From: Adhaeribacter aquaticus DSM 16391
GTDB taxonomy: Bacteria; Bacteroidota; Bacteroidia; Cytophagales; Hymenobacteraceae
Reading direction: 5' to 3'
DNA length: 64,000 nucleotides
NCBI RefSeq assembly: GCF_000473365.1
Contig: NZ_KI421517.1
Coordinates: 1,385,363-1,449,362 of the forward strand
Part shown: piece after piece, positions 62,870-64,000 of the stretch
Numbering within the stretch: the first letter of the stretch is position 1
How the letters are laid out: each line of letters starts with the position of its first letter
Notes under the pieces: generated by a model
What the model saw: only the letters and a program-made list of their open reading frames with translations
Told to the model about the DNA's origin: nothing
Databases searched by the model: none
Translations under genes and position numbers: made by a program

Positions 62870-63667
62870 ATGCCATCACCAACAGAAACAACGCTTTTAA
62901 CAGGCAAACGAATTTTAATAACAGGCGCCTCAACGGGCTTAGGTTTTGCTATGGCCAAAGCACTGGCTACGGCAGGGGCATCAGTTTTAGTAACTGGTCG
63001 CTCTAGAGAAAAGTTAGGTAGGGCTATCCAAAAATTGAGTGGTCTGGGCGGAGAGGTGTATGGCCTACAAATGGATGTCCGGCAGGAAGACTCTATTGCC
63101 AAGGCATTGGATTGGGTAAAGGATAAGTGGGGTACGCTGGACATGCTGGTAAACAATGCCGGCATAGGTATGCGCACAGTAAACCCATCTTTTCTTTCCG
63201 ATCCCAAACCTTTTTATGTGGTAACAGCCGCCGGTTTCCGCGATTTAATTGAGACTAACCTGACCGGGTACTTTTTAGTAGCCAAGGCTTTTGTGTCGTT
63301 GTTTATAGAGCAGGGCAAAGGTAAGATTGTTAACATATCTATGAACCAGGAAACCATGAACCGCAAGGGCTTTGTGCCCTACGGCCCTTCCCGGGCCGGA
63401 GCAGAATCGCTGTCTTGTATTATGGCCGAAGATTTAAAGGAACACCACATTGATGTGAATATATTATTACCCGGGGGCGCTACCGAGACTGAGATGATAC
63501 CGGAAGCTTATAAAAAACATTTTAGGGAAAGCGGCTATTTGCTTAGCCCGGATATTATGGGCGACCCGATTTTATTCCTGGCCTCCGACGAAAGCAACGG
63601 CATTACAAACCAGCGAATTGTAGCCAAAGAATTTGATACCTGGAAACAGCAGCATAAAGCAGAGTAA
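62870..63667 (+). CDS. SDR-family oxidoreductase
   Basis: The 265-residue product is a classical SDR: ITGASTGLGFAMA (about 17-29), NNAGIGM (about 98-104), an S/Y/K-type active site with VNISMNQ in the serine region and FVPYGPSRAGAESLS where the usual YxxxK reads YGPSR. Replacement of the catalytic Lys by Arg is unusual and may lower activity. A start near 62870 is consistent with MPSPTETTLLTGKRILITGA. Confidence 0.85.
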   Translation: MPSPTETTLLTGKRILITGASTGLGFAMAKALATAGASVLVTGRSREKLGRAIQKLSGLGGEVYGLQMDVRQEDSIAKALDWVKDKWGTLDMLVNNAGIGMRTVNPSFLSDPKPFYVVTAAGFRDLIETNLTGYFLVAKAFVSLFIEQGKGKIVNISMNQETMNRKGFVPYGPSRAGAESLSCIMAEDLKEHHIDVNILLPGGATETEMIPEAYKKHFRESGYLLSPDIMGDPILFLASDESNGITNQRIVAKEFDTWKQQHKAE

Positions 63668-63729
63668 CCTTTTATAAAAGATTAGCCGCTAATAAGTTTT
63701 AAACCAGAAAACTACAGACTAGATACCCT

Positions 63730-64000
63730 ATGCCGGAAGGACCCGAAATGGTTTTCCTGAAAGAGCAAGCCGCGCAATTTATTGGTTGCTCTATTATTAG
63801 CGCAACTGGTCAGGCACCGCATCTGCCTTTTCAGGAACTTCCGGAACAAACATTAAATAATATCAGAACGTTTGGGAAAGAAATATTCTTTTGCTTCTCC
63901 GACCTCACCATTCGTATTCATCTAATGCTCTTCGGGAAGTACAGCATAAACGGAGAATTGAACCGAGAACTGCGATTGGGATTAGAGTTTGAAACCGGTA
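63730..64000 (+). CDS. Fpg/Nei-family DNA glycosylase (5' part, runs off the window)
   Basis: The frame from ATG 63730 begins MPEGPEMVFLKEQAAQFIGC. P2, E3 and the PEGPE start are the catalytic N-terminus of formamidopyrimidine glycosylase and endonuclease VIII, which remove oxidised bases. TFGKEIFFCFSDLTIRIHLM, then LFGKYSINGEL match the Fpg lysine (K) region and the HLM motif. The zinc finger lies beyond the window, so Fpg and Nei cannot be separated. Confidence 0.88.
   Translation, partial: MPEGPEMVFLKEQAAQFIGCSIISATGQAPHLPFQELPEQTLNNIRTFGKEIFFCFSDLTIRIHLMLFGKYSINGELNRELRLGLEFETG

Overview
The window looks like a chromosomal segment of a Bacteroidota bacterium, most likely an environmental member of the Cytophagales (Hymenobacteraceae or Adhaeribacter-like; this lineage is inference). 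The signs are Bacteroidota promoters (TTTG or TTGG, 19 bases, then TAnnTTTG) before rplU and the initiator tRNA, few Shine-Dalgarno sites, LytS/LytR-type regulation, a transketolase split into two genes, a DUF4386 protein, and moderate to low GC.

Layout. 1-2.1 kb: two arrays of small RNA-like hairpins lie downstream of stop codons, around a small heat-shock gene and an exported SH3-domain protein; both of these genes have sigma-54-like promoters. 2.1-5.2 kb: an outer-membrane protein, then an AT-rich island of three genes (GHKL ATPase, DUF4325 STAS-like protein, PIN nuclease). 5.2-13.5 kb: core genes nrdA, nrdB, rplU, rpmA, hemW, a BamA/TamA-like protein and initiator tRNA. 13.6-19.6 kb: a membrane winged-helix regulator beside a serine hydrolase, and a LytS/LytR cluster. 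19.6-28.9 kb: a loose accessory zone with two DinB-fold proteins, a methyltransferase, a CPBP protease, and at least three recognisable decayed genes (AraC tail, YbhB-type PEBP, SDR). 28.9-36.8 kb: cutC, a Tat-exported glycosylasparaginase, an SDR, a MATE exporter behind an apparent attenuator leader, a Tat-exported Nif3-like protein and a START protein. 36.8-47.4 kb: proBA, then araBDA facing a convergent operon of transaldolase, split transketolase and a HAD protein. 47.8-54.4 kb: egtBD (ergothioneine-type thiol synthesis), a cupin, an MBL hydrolase, DinB, a WYL regulator and a secreted nucleoside hydrolase. 54.7-64 kb: a five-PAS hybrid-type sensor pair, a lipoprotein, a frameshifted DUF305 gene, a nitrilase-family hydrolase, a membrane AraC regulator next to a C10 cysteine peptidase, an SDR and the start of an Fpg/Nei glycosylase.

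How the genes fit together. araBDA turns L-arabinose into xylulose-5-phosphate, which the facing transketolase/transaldolase operon can process. EgtB and EgtD are consecutive steps of one pathway. The ATPase/STAS/PIN set looks like a self-contained regulated nuclease module. The strongest candidate for something undescribed is the pair of hairpin arrays: about 16 clear units spaced near 30 bases, with diverging but still paired stems and a loop that always ends in a GNRA tetraloop, each array ending in a terminator-like hairpin.
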